From Helicobacteraceae bacterium (GTDB lineage Bacteria > Campylobacterota > Campylobacteria > Campylobacterales > Sulfurimonadaceae), in the NCBI GenBank assembly GCA_015489055.1, contig WFMO01000135.1, positions 1-8,080 on the forward strand: DNA of 8,080 nucleotides, in the 5' to 3' direction. The notes under the pieces were generated by a model. The model did not search any database. It saw nothing but the letters and a program-made list of their open reading frames with translations, and was not told the origin of the DNA. Numbering within the stretch: position 1 is the first letter of the stretch; each line of letters begins with the position of its first letter. The position numbers were made by a program, and so were the translations under genes. Positions 1 to 6,801 of this stretch are shown piece by piece.

Positions 1-240
1 AAGAGCTTGTTTGAGAAATCCTCCTTCTTGCAATAGTAAAACAGGCATTTTTTTATACTCTTTTTTTGAGAAGGTATCAGCTTTCATTTTCGTATCTTTT
101 ATATAATAAAACTTATGGTCCGTATCACAAAAGATAAAATCCAAATCAAAATTCTCTAGCTTACTTTTAATAGTAATAGCACTAACGATACTGATTTCGT
201 GCTCAAAACTAGCACCTCCAAATAATACAGCTAACTTCAA
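1..240 (-). CDS. ddl: D-alanine--D-alanine ligase, N-terminal 80 residues (runs off left edge)
   Basis: Only the first 80 codons are inside the window; the reading frame is open to base 1. Ddl is the cytoplasmic ATP-grasp enzyme that joins two D-alanines with ATP to make the dipeptide used by MurF in peptidoglycan precursor synthesis. The translated N-terminus begins MKLAVLFGGASFEHEISIVS, which is the family's glycine-rich opening (LxGGxSxExExS). By alignment from memory, Glu13 corresponds to the E. coli DdlB Glu15 that contacts the first D-Ala. The start is a TTG at 240-238, preceded by AAGGGA (bases 250-245 on the minus strand), which overlaps the ruvA stop codon. No ATG lies before Met56, so TTG is the only start that keeps the conserved N-terminus. 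It is the last visible gene of the fapA-ruvA-ddl operon, 9 bases after ruvA. The central and C-terminal ATP-grasp domains are not visible. Confidence 0.93.
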   Translation of the reverse strand, partial: MKLAVLFGGASFEHEISIVSAITIKSKLENFDLDFIFCDTDHKFYYIKDTKMKADTFSKKEYKKMPVLLLQEGGFLKQAL

Positions 241-249
241 TATATCCCT

Positions 250-813
250 TTACAGTTTTTGTAATTTTTTAAGCGCTTCTTTGACAAGCGAAGCTGTGTC
301 TTGGCTTGTACATCTGCTTAATGCTTTTGCAATCTGCTCTTTTTTAAAGCCTAAAGTCTCAAGCGCTAAAGATGCATCCAACACGGCAGAAGGCGCATTT
401 TGTGCATCTTGAACCAACGCAGCATCAAATCCGCTAAGCTCAACTAATATCCGCCCTGCACTCTTTGGACCTATACCCGGAACTCTTTTTAAACCATCAA
501 CATCATTATTGTTGATAATAGTTGCAAATGAAGACGCGGAAAATGTAGAGCATATCGCCATGGCAACTTTTGGACCAACACCGCTTATCTTAATAAGCCG
601 TTCAAACATAATCTTTTCAGTCATTTGAGCAAAACCATACAACAACTGAGCATCTTCGCGTACAATATGCGATGTAAAAACTTTGATTTTATCTGATTGT
701 AACTCAGCGTAAGTGTGCAGTGAGATAAAAACCTCATAAATCACACCACCTACATTTAGGTGGAGTGTATTTGGATTTTTATATTCCACATTGCCTTGTA
801 AACCTACTATCAC
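250..813 (-). CDS. ruvA: Holliday junction branch migration complex subunit RuvA
   Basis: RuvA (187 residues, normal for the family) forms a tetramer on four-way DNA junctions and loads the RuvB motor for branch migration during recombination repair. All three domains are visible. Residues 1-62 form the OB-fold domain, with the acidic pin in VREDAQLLYGF (Glu53, Asp54). Two helix-hairpin-helix motifs follow: LIKISGVGPKVA at about 73-84 and LKRVPGIGPKSAGRI at about 108-122. The small RuvB-binding domain III covers roughly 143-187. The start codon is GTG at 813-811; it overlaps the TGA stop of the upstream fapA-like gene as GTGA. AAAGGA at 827-822 lies 8 bases before it, so translational coupling is likely. 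The MIVGLQG N-terminus supports this start. ruvB is not adjacent; ddl follows after 9 bases. Confidence 0.96.
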   Translation of the reverse strand: MIVGLQGNVEYKNPNTLHLNVGGVIYEVFISLHTYAELQSDKIKVFTSHIVREDAQLLYGFAQMTEKIMFERLIKISGVGPKVAMAICSTFSASSFATIINNNDVDGLKRVPGIGPKSAGRILVELSGFDAALVQDAQNAPSAVLDASLALETLGFKKEQIAKALSRCTSQDTASLVKEALKKLQKL

Positions 814-2711
814 TCTTTTTTTCCTTTGATACGATACGCTCCATCCTCATCTTCATCAATACCAAAAATCATCTCTCTTGAACCCTCTTTTGGCGTATAT
901 GAAAGCTTTATGGGAGGATCTATAAGATGAAAAACAATTTCATTATACCCCACCCATTTATCCCGATTAATAATTCTTGCCTCAAAGATATGTTCTTGAA
1001 CAGTTTGTTTTATAATATTTAAACGCTCTCTTTGTGCAATCAAACTCTTTAGTGAATCTTGTAGTGATTCAAGATGTTCAATTGTAGTCTTAAATTCTTT
1101 AAATTGTCGTACAAGTGAGACTGGAAGTTTAATCTTATTTTTTTGATAATGTAATAAGCGTTTTTTTATCTGCTTATAAGCTTGTTCGTTTGAATGTACC
1201 ATTGTAACATATTTTTGAACCTCATAATTCATCTCTTTAATTTGATGGTCTATATCTTTTATTTTTTCATCATTTTCAAATGCATTGTTACTAAGTTGAC
1301 TGATTGCCGTAGGGTCAATAATCAGCTTATTTTCACTTCCCTGCATTTTTTTTATCTCAATAGTCCTGCTTGCAGTAATCGTAACATGCGAACCTAGCAA
1401 TTCCACCACAACATGCTCACCTCTTATATCTCCGCTTAGTGCCTGCGTAACAGATACTTTCTTGCCAACTATTTTACCACGTTCAAGTCTCGTTACATTA
1501 ACTTCCTCGCCCTTAGCAAAGCCTCTATGAATATTTATGGTAAGCTTATCCGCCCTAACATGAGATGTTCCATGTGTTTGACCGTCTATTTTAGCTGTTT
1601 TTGCAACTATCTTTGCCTTTGGTCCGACATTGCCCTCTACCTCTATTTCATTTACCTCAACGTCCATACCTGTACCGATAGCGTCTTTAAATACATCTTT
1701 TTCTTTTACGTTTAGGTTTATCTCGGCATCCATGCCTGTGATGATCGAACCTGTAGTTTTAAAACTTATCTCGTTAATATCCAGCTCTTCTTTAATATCA
1801 TAGGTATCATTTTCAAATACTATATAACCATTTTGATTTGCCTTATACTCAATACTTGACTCATTATCGATAACTGAAATATTATTACTTACTTTAAAAG
1901 TTGGCTCATGAGATATTTTGGGCTCTAGCGCACCCAAATACACTCCTTTGCAGTTGCGTCCGGGGGAACCTTTTTTCGGTTTAATGTATTCTATTAGAAG
2001 CTCATCTTTAACTACGCTGATAATAAACTCTCTACCTGTTCTTTCATCACCTTTAGCTAAAGTATCCTTTTTCTTTTTAAAATGAAAAATCAGATCATCA
2101 TCAACGGTCGATACGGGCTCAATACCCTGTGAGATTAAAAACATTTCATCTTTTTCAAATAACACGGTAGAGTCTATGCGAAGCTTTGCGTACATTTTAG
2201 AGATAAAATCATGCATTGGATTATCAAAAACATCGATTAAAATGTTGGCTCGAACTTTCTTTTTATTGATATATGCCTCTAATTGTGAGACTATCTCCTC
2301 ATTATAAGTTAAAACAGAGCCTTTGGCAATACTGAGATATATCTTACAAAAAGTCGAATTGGCCCCCACAGAAACATGAAATTTATTAAATAGATAATCT
2401 TTTTGAAGCCCTACAACTTCTATTTCATAACTTTGTTTAATCTCAAAATTTGGATTTAAAAATAAACTCTCATCACGAACTAGAACCTCGTTATCACCAT
2501 TTTCTTCCCATATATCCGATCCATTACCGTTTTTAATGCGCGTAAATGTTTTAGTTTTTAGCAAGTAAAAATCAAGCTGAAATACGCTTATATCATACCT
2601 TAACGCGGTGTTTAAAAGCTCTCTGGCGACATTTTCTGTTTGAAATATCTGAGATTGTATAACACTTTTATCAGTAACAACATTAGCTTTTTTAGAACCA
2701 AAAAGTGCCAT
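810..2711 (-). CDS. FapA-like (DUF342) beta-helix / coiled-coil protein
   Basis: A 633-residue protein of the DUF342/FapA family, often annotated flagellar assembly protein A. Residues 1-200 are a less conserved N-terminal region. Residues 205-300 carry the characteristic FapA segment, with the glycine-rich KKGSPGRNCKG at 247-256 and a following GYIVF. Residues 305-455 are short V/I-rich strands with repeated glycines, consistent with a right-handed beta-helix. Residues 480-570 are rich in K/E/Q with heptad-like spacing and probably form a coiled coil; the C-terminus (600-633) is charged. There is no signal peptide or membrane segment, so it is probably cytoplasmic. The open frame extends upstream to 2870, but I place the start at ATG 2711: AAGGA sits 8 bases before it, and longer versions would run through the promoter region into murJ. 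In Vibrio, FapA links flagellation with the sugar PTS; that role is not shown here. A flagellar role in this organism is inference. A FapA-like gene at this spot next to ruvA is, from memory, conserved in Campylobacter. Confidence 0.85.
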   Translation of the reverse strand: MALFGSKKANVVTDKSVIQSQIFQTENVARELLNTALRYDISVFQLDFYLLKTKTFTRIKNGNGSDIWEENGDNEVLVRDESLFLNPNFEIKQSYEIEVVGLQKDYLFNKFHVSVGANSTFCKIYLSIAKGSVLTYNEEIVSQLEAYINKKKVRANILIDVFDNPMHDFISKMYAKLRIDSTVLFEKDEMFLISQGIEPVSTVDDDLIFHFKKKKDTLAKGDERTGREFIISVVKDELLIEYIKPKKGSPGRNCKGVYLGALEPKISHEPTFKVSNNISVIDNESSIEYKANQNGYIVFENDTYDIKEELDINEISFKTTGSIITGMDAEINLNVKEKDVFKDAIGTGMDVEVNEIEVEGNVGPKAKIVAKTAKIDGQTHGTSHVRADKLTINIHRGFAKGEEVNVTRLERGKIVGKKVSVTQALSGDIRGEHVVVELLGSHVTITASRTIEIKKMQGSENKLIIDPTAISQLSNNAFENDEKIKDIDHQIKEMNYEVQKYVTMVHSNEQAYKQIKKRLLHYQKNKIKLPVSLVRQFKEFKTTIEHLESLQDSLKSLIAQRERLNIIKQTVQEHIFEARIINRDKWVGYNEIVFHLIDPPIKLSYTPKEGSREMIFGIDEDEDGAYRIKGKKE

Positions 2712-2757
2712 ACAAACCATCCTTATTTTATATAAAACGCTATTACAGTTATATTTT

Positions 2758-2785
2758 AGTATAAAATCGGTTAAAGTATTGTAAA
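2758..2785 (-). promoter_or_regulatory. Predicted sigma70-type promoter of the fapA-ruvA-ddl operon
   Basis: Read on the minus strand, TTTACA (2785-2780) matches the -35 consensus at 5 of 6 positions. After a 16-base spacer, TATACT (2763-2758) matches the -10 at 5 of 6. Transcription would begin near 2751, leaving a leader of about 40 bases before the fapA-like ATG at 2711. It is the best promoter match in the divergent region. The AT-rich background makes chance matches common. Confidence 0.5.
2760..2767 (+). promoter_or_regulatory. Candidate -10 element for the murJ-cysS operon
   Basis: TATAAAAT at 2760-2767, preceded by a T-rich stretch, is a good -10 on the plus strand. It would place the start of transcription near 2773, about 36 bases before the murJ ATG. 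There is no convincing -35 hexamer at 16-18 bases upstream, which is usual for Campylobacterota sigma70 promoters. A weaker alternative is TAAAAT at 2782-2787. The element overlaps the -10 of the opposite promoter. Confidence 0.35.
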
Positions 2786-2808
2786 ATTTAATAAAAAGAT
2801 TTAGCCAA

Positions 2809-4215
2809 ATGTTAAAAAATATATTTACAAATAGTTTTGGCATACTGTTTTCAAGACTTCTAGGTTTCATGCGAGATGTTTTAATAGCATCATATTTAGG
2901 TGCAAATATTTATAGCGATATCTTCTTCATAGCGTTTAAGCTGCCAAACCTGTTTCGTAGAATTTTTGCAGAGGGTGCATTTGTGCAGGTATTTTTGCCG
3001 GCTTTTACAAAATCAAAAACAAAAAGTGTTTTTGCTGTACATATATTTGTTATATTTTTATCTATCATTGCGGTTTTGACACTGCTTGTAAATATATTTC
3101 CCCAAATCGCTACAAAAGCGTTAGCAATAGGCTTTTCTCCTCATACCATAGTGGTAGCCGCACCGTTTGTTGCCATAAACTTCTATTATTTAATATTAAT
3201 ATTTTCAGTAACTTTTCTCAGCTCTTTATTGCAGTATAAAAATCATTTTGCAACTACTGCGTTTGCAACAGCACTTTTAAACATATCTCTTATTTGTGCT
3301 GTTTTGCTATCTAGATATGATGCAAAACCAATTATTGTTTATTATCTTAGTTGGGGTGTTGTGGTAGGTGGGATACTACAGTTGGCGGCACATATTATCG
3401 CGATATACAAGATGAACCTCTCAACATTATTGCTTGGAGGCTTTAGGTATGCAAAAAAGCGCTCATTACATGTAAAAGCAGAAACCGGTAAATTTACAAA
3501 AGAATTTTTGCCTGCAATTTGGGGAAACTCGACTGCGCAGGTTTCTGCATTTTTAGATACTTGGCTGGCTTCATTTTTATTGTCCGGCTCCATCTCCTAT
3601 TTGTATTATTCCAACCGCATCTTCCAGCTACCCTTAGCACTTTTTGCGATCGCGACATCCACGGCAATCTTCCCCAAAGTCTCAAGACTAATAAAACAAA
3701 ACAACCAACAACAGGCATTAAAGTACATGCAAAAAGCCTTTTGGTTTTTAGCAACTGTACTTATGCTAAGCACGCTGGGAGGCTTTATACTCTCACGAGA
3801 AATCGTACAAATACTATTTCAAAGAGGAGCTTTTAGTGTGAATGACACGACACATACATCAATGATATTAAAAATGTATATGCTAGGGCTCTTGCCATAT
3901 GGTTTAAATAAGCTTTTTTCTCTTTGGCTATATGCCGCGCATTTACAAAAAAAAGCCGCTAAAATTGCATCATATTCATTAATATCAAATATATTTTTCT
4001 CTCTTATGTTAATAAAACCTATGGGAGCAGCCGGCTTGGCACTAGCAAGCAGCATAAGTGGACTTGTAAGCATATTTTTTACAATCAGAGTATTTGGAAG
4101 TAAAAATTTTTTAGATATAATTATCTCTAAAAAACTACTCTACTGGCTTATTTTAGCTGTTTTGTCCGTTTTTTTATTATTATGGCTTAGGGGATTTATT
4201 AATGCATATATATGA
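2809..4215 (+). CDS. murJ: Lipid II flippase MurJ
   Basis: MurJ (MviN) is the inner-membrane MOP-superfamily flippase that moves lipid II to the periplasmic face for peptidoglycan synthesis. The 468-residue protein is strongly hydrophobic throughout, compatible with the family's 13-14 transmembrane helices, and slightly shorter than the E. coli protein (about 511). Signature segments are present: SRLLGFMRD (Arg16, Arg22), SDIFFIAFKLPNLFRRIFAEGAF at about 36-58 (Asp37, Arg50, Arg51, Glu55), and YYSNRIFQLPLALFAIATST from 266, with Arg270 at the position of the essential E. coli Arg270. The aspartate before that arginine in E. coli is asparagine here. ATG 2809 is the only usable start, because the frame has a stop at 2782-2784 and no other start codon between; the ribosome site before it is poor. 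Its 3' end overlaps cysS by 14 bases, so the two are almost surely cotranscribed. Confidence 0.95.
   Translation: MLKNIFTNSFGILFSRLLGFMRDVLIASYLGANIYSDIFFIAFKLPNLFRRIFAEGAFVQVFLPAFTKSKTKSVFAVHIFVIFLSIIAVLTLLVNIFPQIATKALAIGFSPHTIVVAAPFVAINFYYLILIFSVTFLSSLLQYKNHFATTAFATALLNISLICAVLLSRYDAKPIIVYYLSWGVVVGGILQLAAHIIAIYKMNLSTLLLGGFRYAKKRSLHVKAETGKFTKEFLPAIWGNSTAQVSAFLDTWLASFLLSGSISYLYYSNRIFQLPLALFAIATSTAIFPKVSRLIKQNNQQQALKYMQKAFWFLATVLMLSTLGGFILSREIVQILFQRGAFSVNDTTHTSMILKMYMLGLLPYGLNKLFSLWLYAAHLQKKAAKIASYSLISNIFFSLMLIKPMGAAGLALASSISGLVSIFFTIRVFGSKNFLDIIISKKLLYWLILAVLSVFLLLWLRGFINAYI
4189..4194 (+). promoter_or_regulatory. Ribosome binding site of cysS inside murJ
   Basis: AGGGGA lies within the last codons of murJ, 7 bases before the cysS ATG at 4202. 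It fixes the cysS start inside murJ and allows ribosomes to re-start around the overlapping murJ stop at 4213-4215. Confidence 0.75.
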
Positions 4216-5608
4216 TAGTGCGGCTAAAACAAAAAGAAAGTTTATTGAGCAAAATAAAGGCATAGTTTACTTATATGTTTGCGGTCCAACTGTTTATGAT
4301 GACGCGCATTTGGGTCATGCAAAAAGCGCTTTGACGTTTGATCTTTTAAGCCGCGTATTAAAAGCACATAACCTACATGTAGTATATGCCAGAAATATTA
4401 CGGATATTGATGATAAAATCATACAAAAAGCCAAACAAATCGGTATATCAATCCAAGAATTAACTGATAAATTTACGACAAAATATCATAAAGATATGGC
4501 ACACCTGGGTATCACTCCTCCCGACATTGAACCAAAAGCAACCCAATCCGTAGATGCTATGACAGATATGATAGGACGTCTGCTAGATAGCGGCCATGCA
4601 TATAAAGTGAGAAATGGTGATATCTATTTTGATACTTCAAGCGATAAGAAATATTTGAGCATTTCACATAAAATTCAAGATGATTCAGATAAACAAAACA
4701 GAATCATAAGTTCAGATGAAAAAAAGCATAATGCTGATTTTGCACTTTGGAAACATGCAAATAAGGATGAAGTAGGTTTTGATTCGATATTTGGCAGGGG
4801 GCGTCCCGGATGGCATCTTGAATGTTCTGCTATGATAGAAAAGCATCTAGTCAAAGATGACGCGCAAAAATATGCTGTTGATATTCACGGCGGTGGAGCT
4901 GATTTGCTTTTTCCTCACCATGAAAATGAAGCGGCACAAACTAGATGCTCTACTTCGCACGAAATAGCCGCTTATTGGATGCATAACGGCTTTGTGAATA
5001 TAAACAATCAAAAAATGAGTAAAAGTCTCGGTAATAGTTTTTTTATAAAGGATGCCTTGAAATTATATAACGGTGAAGTGTTAAGATTTTATCTTCTCTC
5101 AACACACTATCGTAGCAATTTTAATTTCACGGAAGATGACCTGTTGGCATCAAAAAAAAGGCTTGACAGAATATATAGACTAAAACAGCGTTTATTTGGA
5201 TTACAAGAAAATACCATGCAAACAGATTTTCAGATTCAACTATTAAAGGCATTAAGCGATGATCTAAACATTTCTCTCTCTATGGCTTTAATAGATGAAA
5301 TGATATCAAATGTAAACGACGTGATGGACAGTGATAAAAAGAACAAGCAAATAAAAAAAGAGGCCGTCTCTAATCTTACATATATAAAAACTATTTTAGG
5401 TTTTGGATTTCAAGATCCCTTTGAGTATTTTCAAGCCGGTGCACCAAAGAAAATAAAAGAACAAATTTTAGCTTTAATCACTCAAAGAGAGCAAGCTAAA
5501 AAACAAAAAGATTATCAAAATGCAGATAAAATAAGAGAACAAATAATCGCCCTTGGGGCAAATATCATGGATACGCCCAAAGGTACTTTATGGGAATATC
5601 ATGGTTGA
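4202..5608 (+). CDS. cysS: Cysteine--tRNA ligase
   Basis: Class I aminoacyl-tRNA synthetase that charges tRNA-Cys with cysteine in the cytoplasm; 468 residues, the normal length. The catalytic domain shows YVCGPTVYDDAHLGH near the N-terminus, with the HIGH signature as HLGH (36-39) and the first zinc ligand Cys27. WHLECSAM (Cys208) and FPHHENE (around 237-243) supply the other zinc ligands, which give cysteine specificity. KMSKS is at 271-275. The C-terminal helical tRNA-binding region (about 310-468) ends with NADKIREQI and GTLWE, typical of CysRS. All key residues are present, so it should be active. The start ATG overlaps the end of murJ by 14 bases and has a good ribosome site. The same murJ-cysS order is, from memory, found in Campylobacter jejuni and Helicobacter pylori. 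Confidence 0.97.
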   Translation: MHIYDSAAKTKRKFIEQNKGIVYLYVCGPTVYDDAHLGHAKSALTFDLLSRVLKAHNLHVVYARNITDIDDKIIQKAKQIGISIQELTDKFTTKYHKDMAHLGITPPDIEPKATQSVDAMTDMIGRLLDSGHAYKVRNGDIYFDTSSDKKYLSISHKIQDDSDKQNRIISSDEKKHNADFALWKHANKDEVGFDSIFGRGRPGWHLECSAMIEKHLVKDDAQKYAVDIHGGGADLLFPHHENEAAQTRCSTSHEIAAYWMHNGFVNINNQKMSKSLGNSFFIKDALKLYNGEVLRFYLLSTHYRSNFNFTEDDLLASKKRLDRIYRLKQRLFGLQENTMQTDFQIQLLKALSDDLNISLSMALIDEMISNVNDVMDSDKKNKQIKKEAVSNLTYIKTILGFGFQDPFEYFQAGAPKKIKEQILALITQREQAKKQKDYQNADKIREQIIALGANIMDTPKGTLWEYHG

Positions 5609-5657
5609 TTTATGGATGCCTTTAAAAACTCTAAGAGGTCTTGAAATATATGTTTAA
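5601..5657 (+). other. Possible 18-residue leader peptide bridging cysS and the diguanylate cyclase gene
   Basis: ATG 5601, in another frame, overlaps the last 8 bases of cysS. GGGA lies 5 bases before it. The frame encodes MVDLWMPLKTLRGLEIYV and stops at 5655-5657, just past the next gene's ATG (5650). It could couple translation from cysS to the cyclase gene, or be the scar of a gene that once followed cysS. I do not recognise the peptide, and a chance open frame of this size is quite likely. Confidence 0.15.
5633..5638 (+). promoter_or_regulatory. Ribosome binding site deciding the diguanylate cyclase start
   Basis: AAGAGG ends 11 bases before ATG 5650 and only 2 bases before TTG 5641. 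The latter is too close for normal initiation, so ATG 5650 is preferred although its spacing is somewhat long. A stop (TAA 5632-5634) in this frame rules out anything further upstream. Confidence 0.5.
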
Positions 5658-6747
5658 AAATTATATAACAGATACCATATCTTCACTCGCAGACAAACTA
5701 GATAGTTCACAAAGACAAAAACAAAATTTTAGATTTTTAATCTACTCAGGTATTGCCATGAGTTGTGGTGGTCTTATTTGGGGAAGTATACTTGTTTTAG
5801 ATGGTCTTAGCTACCAATCTCTCCTGCCATATTCTTATGCATTAATCACATTTTTTAATTTTTTATATCTCAAATATAGTAAAAATTTTCAAGTAGCGCA
5901 AACCATTCAAGGTGTCATAAGTTTATTTACACCTTTTTTTTTACAAATATTACTCGGTGGGTTTATGGCAAGCGGAGCAGTTATTTTATGGGCTATACTA
6001 AGTATTTTGGTTAGTTTTACATTTCAGACCAAACGAAGAGTTTTTTTATGCTTTACTGTATATATTACCCTTGTTATTATTAGTGGCTTATTTGATAAAC
6101 ATATAAGATATTTAGCTAATAATATATCTATTGATAAATCTATCTTTTTATTTACATTAAATATAAGCTTAATATCTATCAGCATCTTCTTTTTATTCCT
6201 ATACTTTATAAAGAGCAAAGAAAATCTTATGATTACACTTGATAATCTTGCAAGTACTGATCCTTTGACAGAACTTCCAAACAGACGTTACTTTTTCTTA
6301 CGAGCAGCACATGAATTCTATCGTATAAAAAGACAAGCAGGTGATTTTGCACTATTTTTATTAGATATAGATTTTTTTAAATCTTTTAATGATAAATATG
6401 GTCATGATGCGGGGGATATGGTTTTAAGCACATTTGCCGATTTACTTAAGAGGCAAAGCAGAGAATCAGATATATTATGTCGGTATGGAGGTGAAGAGTT
6501 TATTGTTTTATTGCCACAAACTTCACTACAAGAAGCATTGATTGTAGCACAAAGGATTATTGATAAATGCAGAAATATGAATATTAAATACAATAATAAA
6601 ACTCTAAGCATTACAGTCAGTATTGGTATCACACGCTCAATGCAAAATGATAGCCATATAGAAGATATTATTAAACGCGCAGACAATGCACTCTATGAGG
6701 CAAAAAATGATGGGAGAGACCGTCTAAAGGTTATACTTGATGATTAG
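5650..6747 (+). CDS. Membrane-bound diguanylate cyclase (GGDEF domain)
   Basis: A 365-residue inner-membrane protein that should make the second messenger cyclic di-GMP from two GTP. The N-terminal part (about residues 29-187) has six hydrophobic helices, near 29-52, 60-74, 88-105, 106-125, 131-147 and 164-187. The C-terminal GGDEF domain (about 198-365) looks complete: STDPLTELPNRR (203-214), LLDIDFFKSFNDKYGHDAGD with the metal-binding Asp239, and the active site RYGGEEF, with GGEEF at 280-284. RESD (271-274), five residues before GGEEF, is the RxxD inhibitory I-site, so product feedback is expected. There is no EAL or HD-GYP domain. The membrane part holds LGGFMASGAVILWAI, a pattern I recall from membrane domains of some class III adenylate cyclases; the ligand is unknown. 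It lies 41 bases after cysS on the same strand and may be read through from it. An alternative start is TTG 5641. Confidence 0.92.
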   Translation: MFKNYITDTISSLADKLDSSQRQKQNFRFLIYSGIAMSCGGLIWGSILVLDGLSYQSLLPYSYALITFFNFLYLKYSKNFQVAQTIQGVISLFTPFFLQILLGGFMASGAVILWAILSILVSFTFQTKRRVFLCFTVYITLVIISGLFDKHIRYLANNISIDKSIFLFTLNISLISISIFFLFLYFIKSKENLMITLDNLASTDPLTELPNRRYFFLRAAHEFYRIKRQAGDFALFLLDIDFFKSFNDKYGHDAGDMVLSTFADLLKRQSRESDILCRYGGEEFIVLLPQTSLQEALIVAQRIIDKCRNMNIKYNNKTLSITVSIGITRSMQNDSHIEDIIKRADNALYEAKNDGRDRLKVILDD

Positions 6748-6764
6748 TATTTATGAGATATAAT
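6737..6764 (+). promoter_or_regulatory. Predicted promoter of the rubrerythrin-peptidase pair
   Basis: TTGATG (6737-6742) and a perfect TATAAT (6759-6764), separated by 16 bases, lie at the very end of the cyclase gene and just after it. Transcription would begin near 6771, giving a leader of about 30 bases. TTATGAGATATAATGATAA around the -10 is an imperfect inverted repeat (5 of 9 paired positions). This is weakly like a Fur/PerR-type operator, but too degenerate to call one. Campylobacter jejuni is known to place its homologue under such peroxide/iron control. Confidence 0.55.
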
Positions 6765-6788
6765 GATAAGACACCTAAAAAAATCAAT

Positions 6789-6794
6789 AAAGGA
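6789..6794 (+). promoter_or_regulatory. Ribosome binding site deciding the rubrerythrin start
   Basis: AAAGGA lies 7 bases before ATG 6802. The in-frame ATG at 6763 overlaps the predicted -10 element, has no ribosome site and would add 13 residues not seen in the family. The start is therefore 6802. Confidence 0.8.
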
Positions 6795-6801
6795 TAAATT
6801 T

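Noticed and set aside
1194..1715. Plus-strand open frames opposite the FapA-like gene
   Set aside because: They are antisense to a clear coding region, with cysteine/phenylalanine/tyrosine-rich low-complexity translations and no family resemblance.
2712..2870. N-terminal extension of the FapA-like protein up to ATG 2870
   Set aside because: It would overlap 62 bases of murJ and cover both promoters. The extension is not FapA-like, and a good ribosome site precedes the internal ATG at 2711.
3342..4073. Several open frames of 80-105 codons on both strands within murJ
   Set aside because: They lie wholly inside a well-supported membrane protein gene, have no ribosome sites or recognisable motifs, and look like by-products of its codon use.
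5934..5942. Run of nine T in the cyclase gene (also runs of eight A/T near 1345-1353 and 5152-5159) as phase-variable tracts
   Set aside because: A/T runs of this length are expected by chance in such AT-rich DNA; Campylobacterota phase variation mostly uses longer G/C tracts. All frames are intact here.
6763..6801. Rubrerythrin start at ATG 6763
   Set aside because: This ATG overlaps the predicted -10 element and has no ribosome site. The family N-terminus begins at the AAAGGA-preceded ATG 6802.
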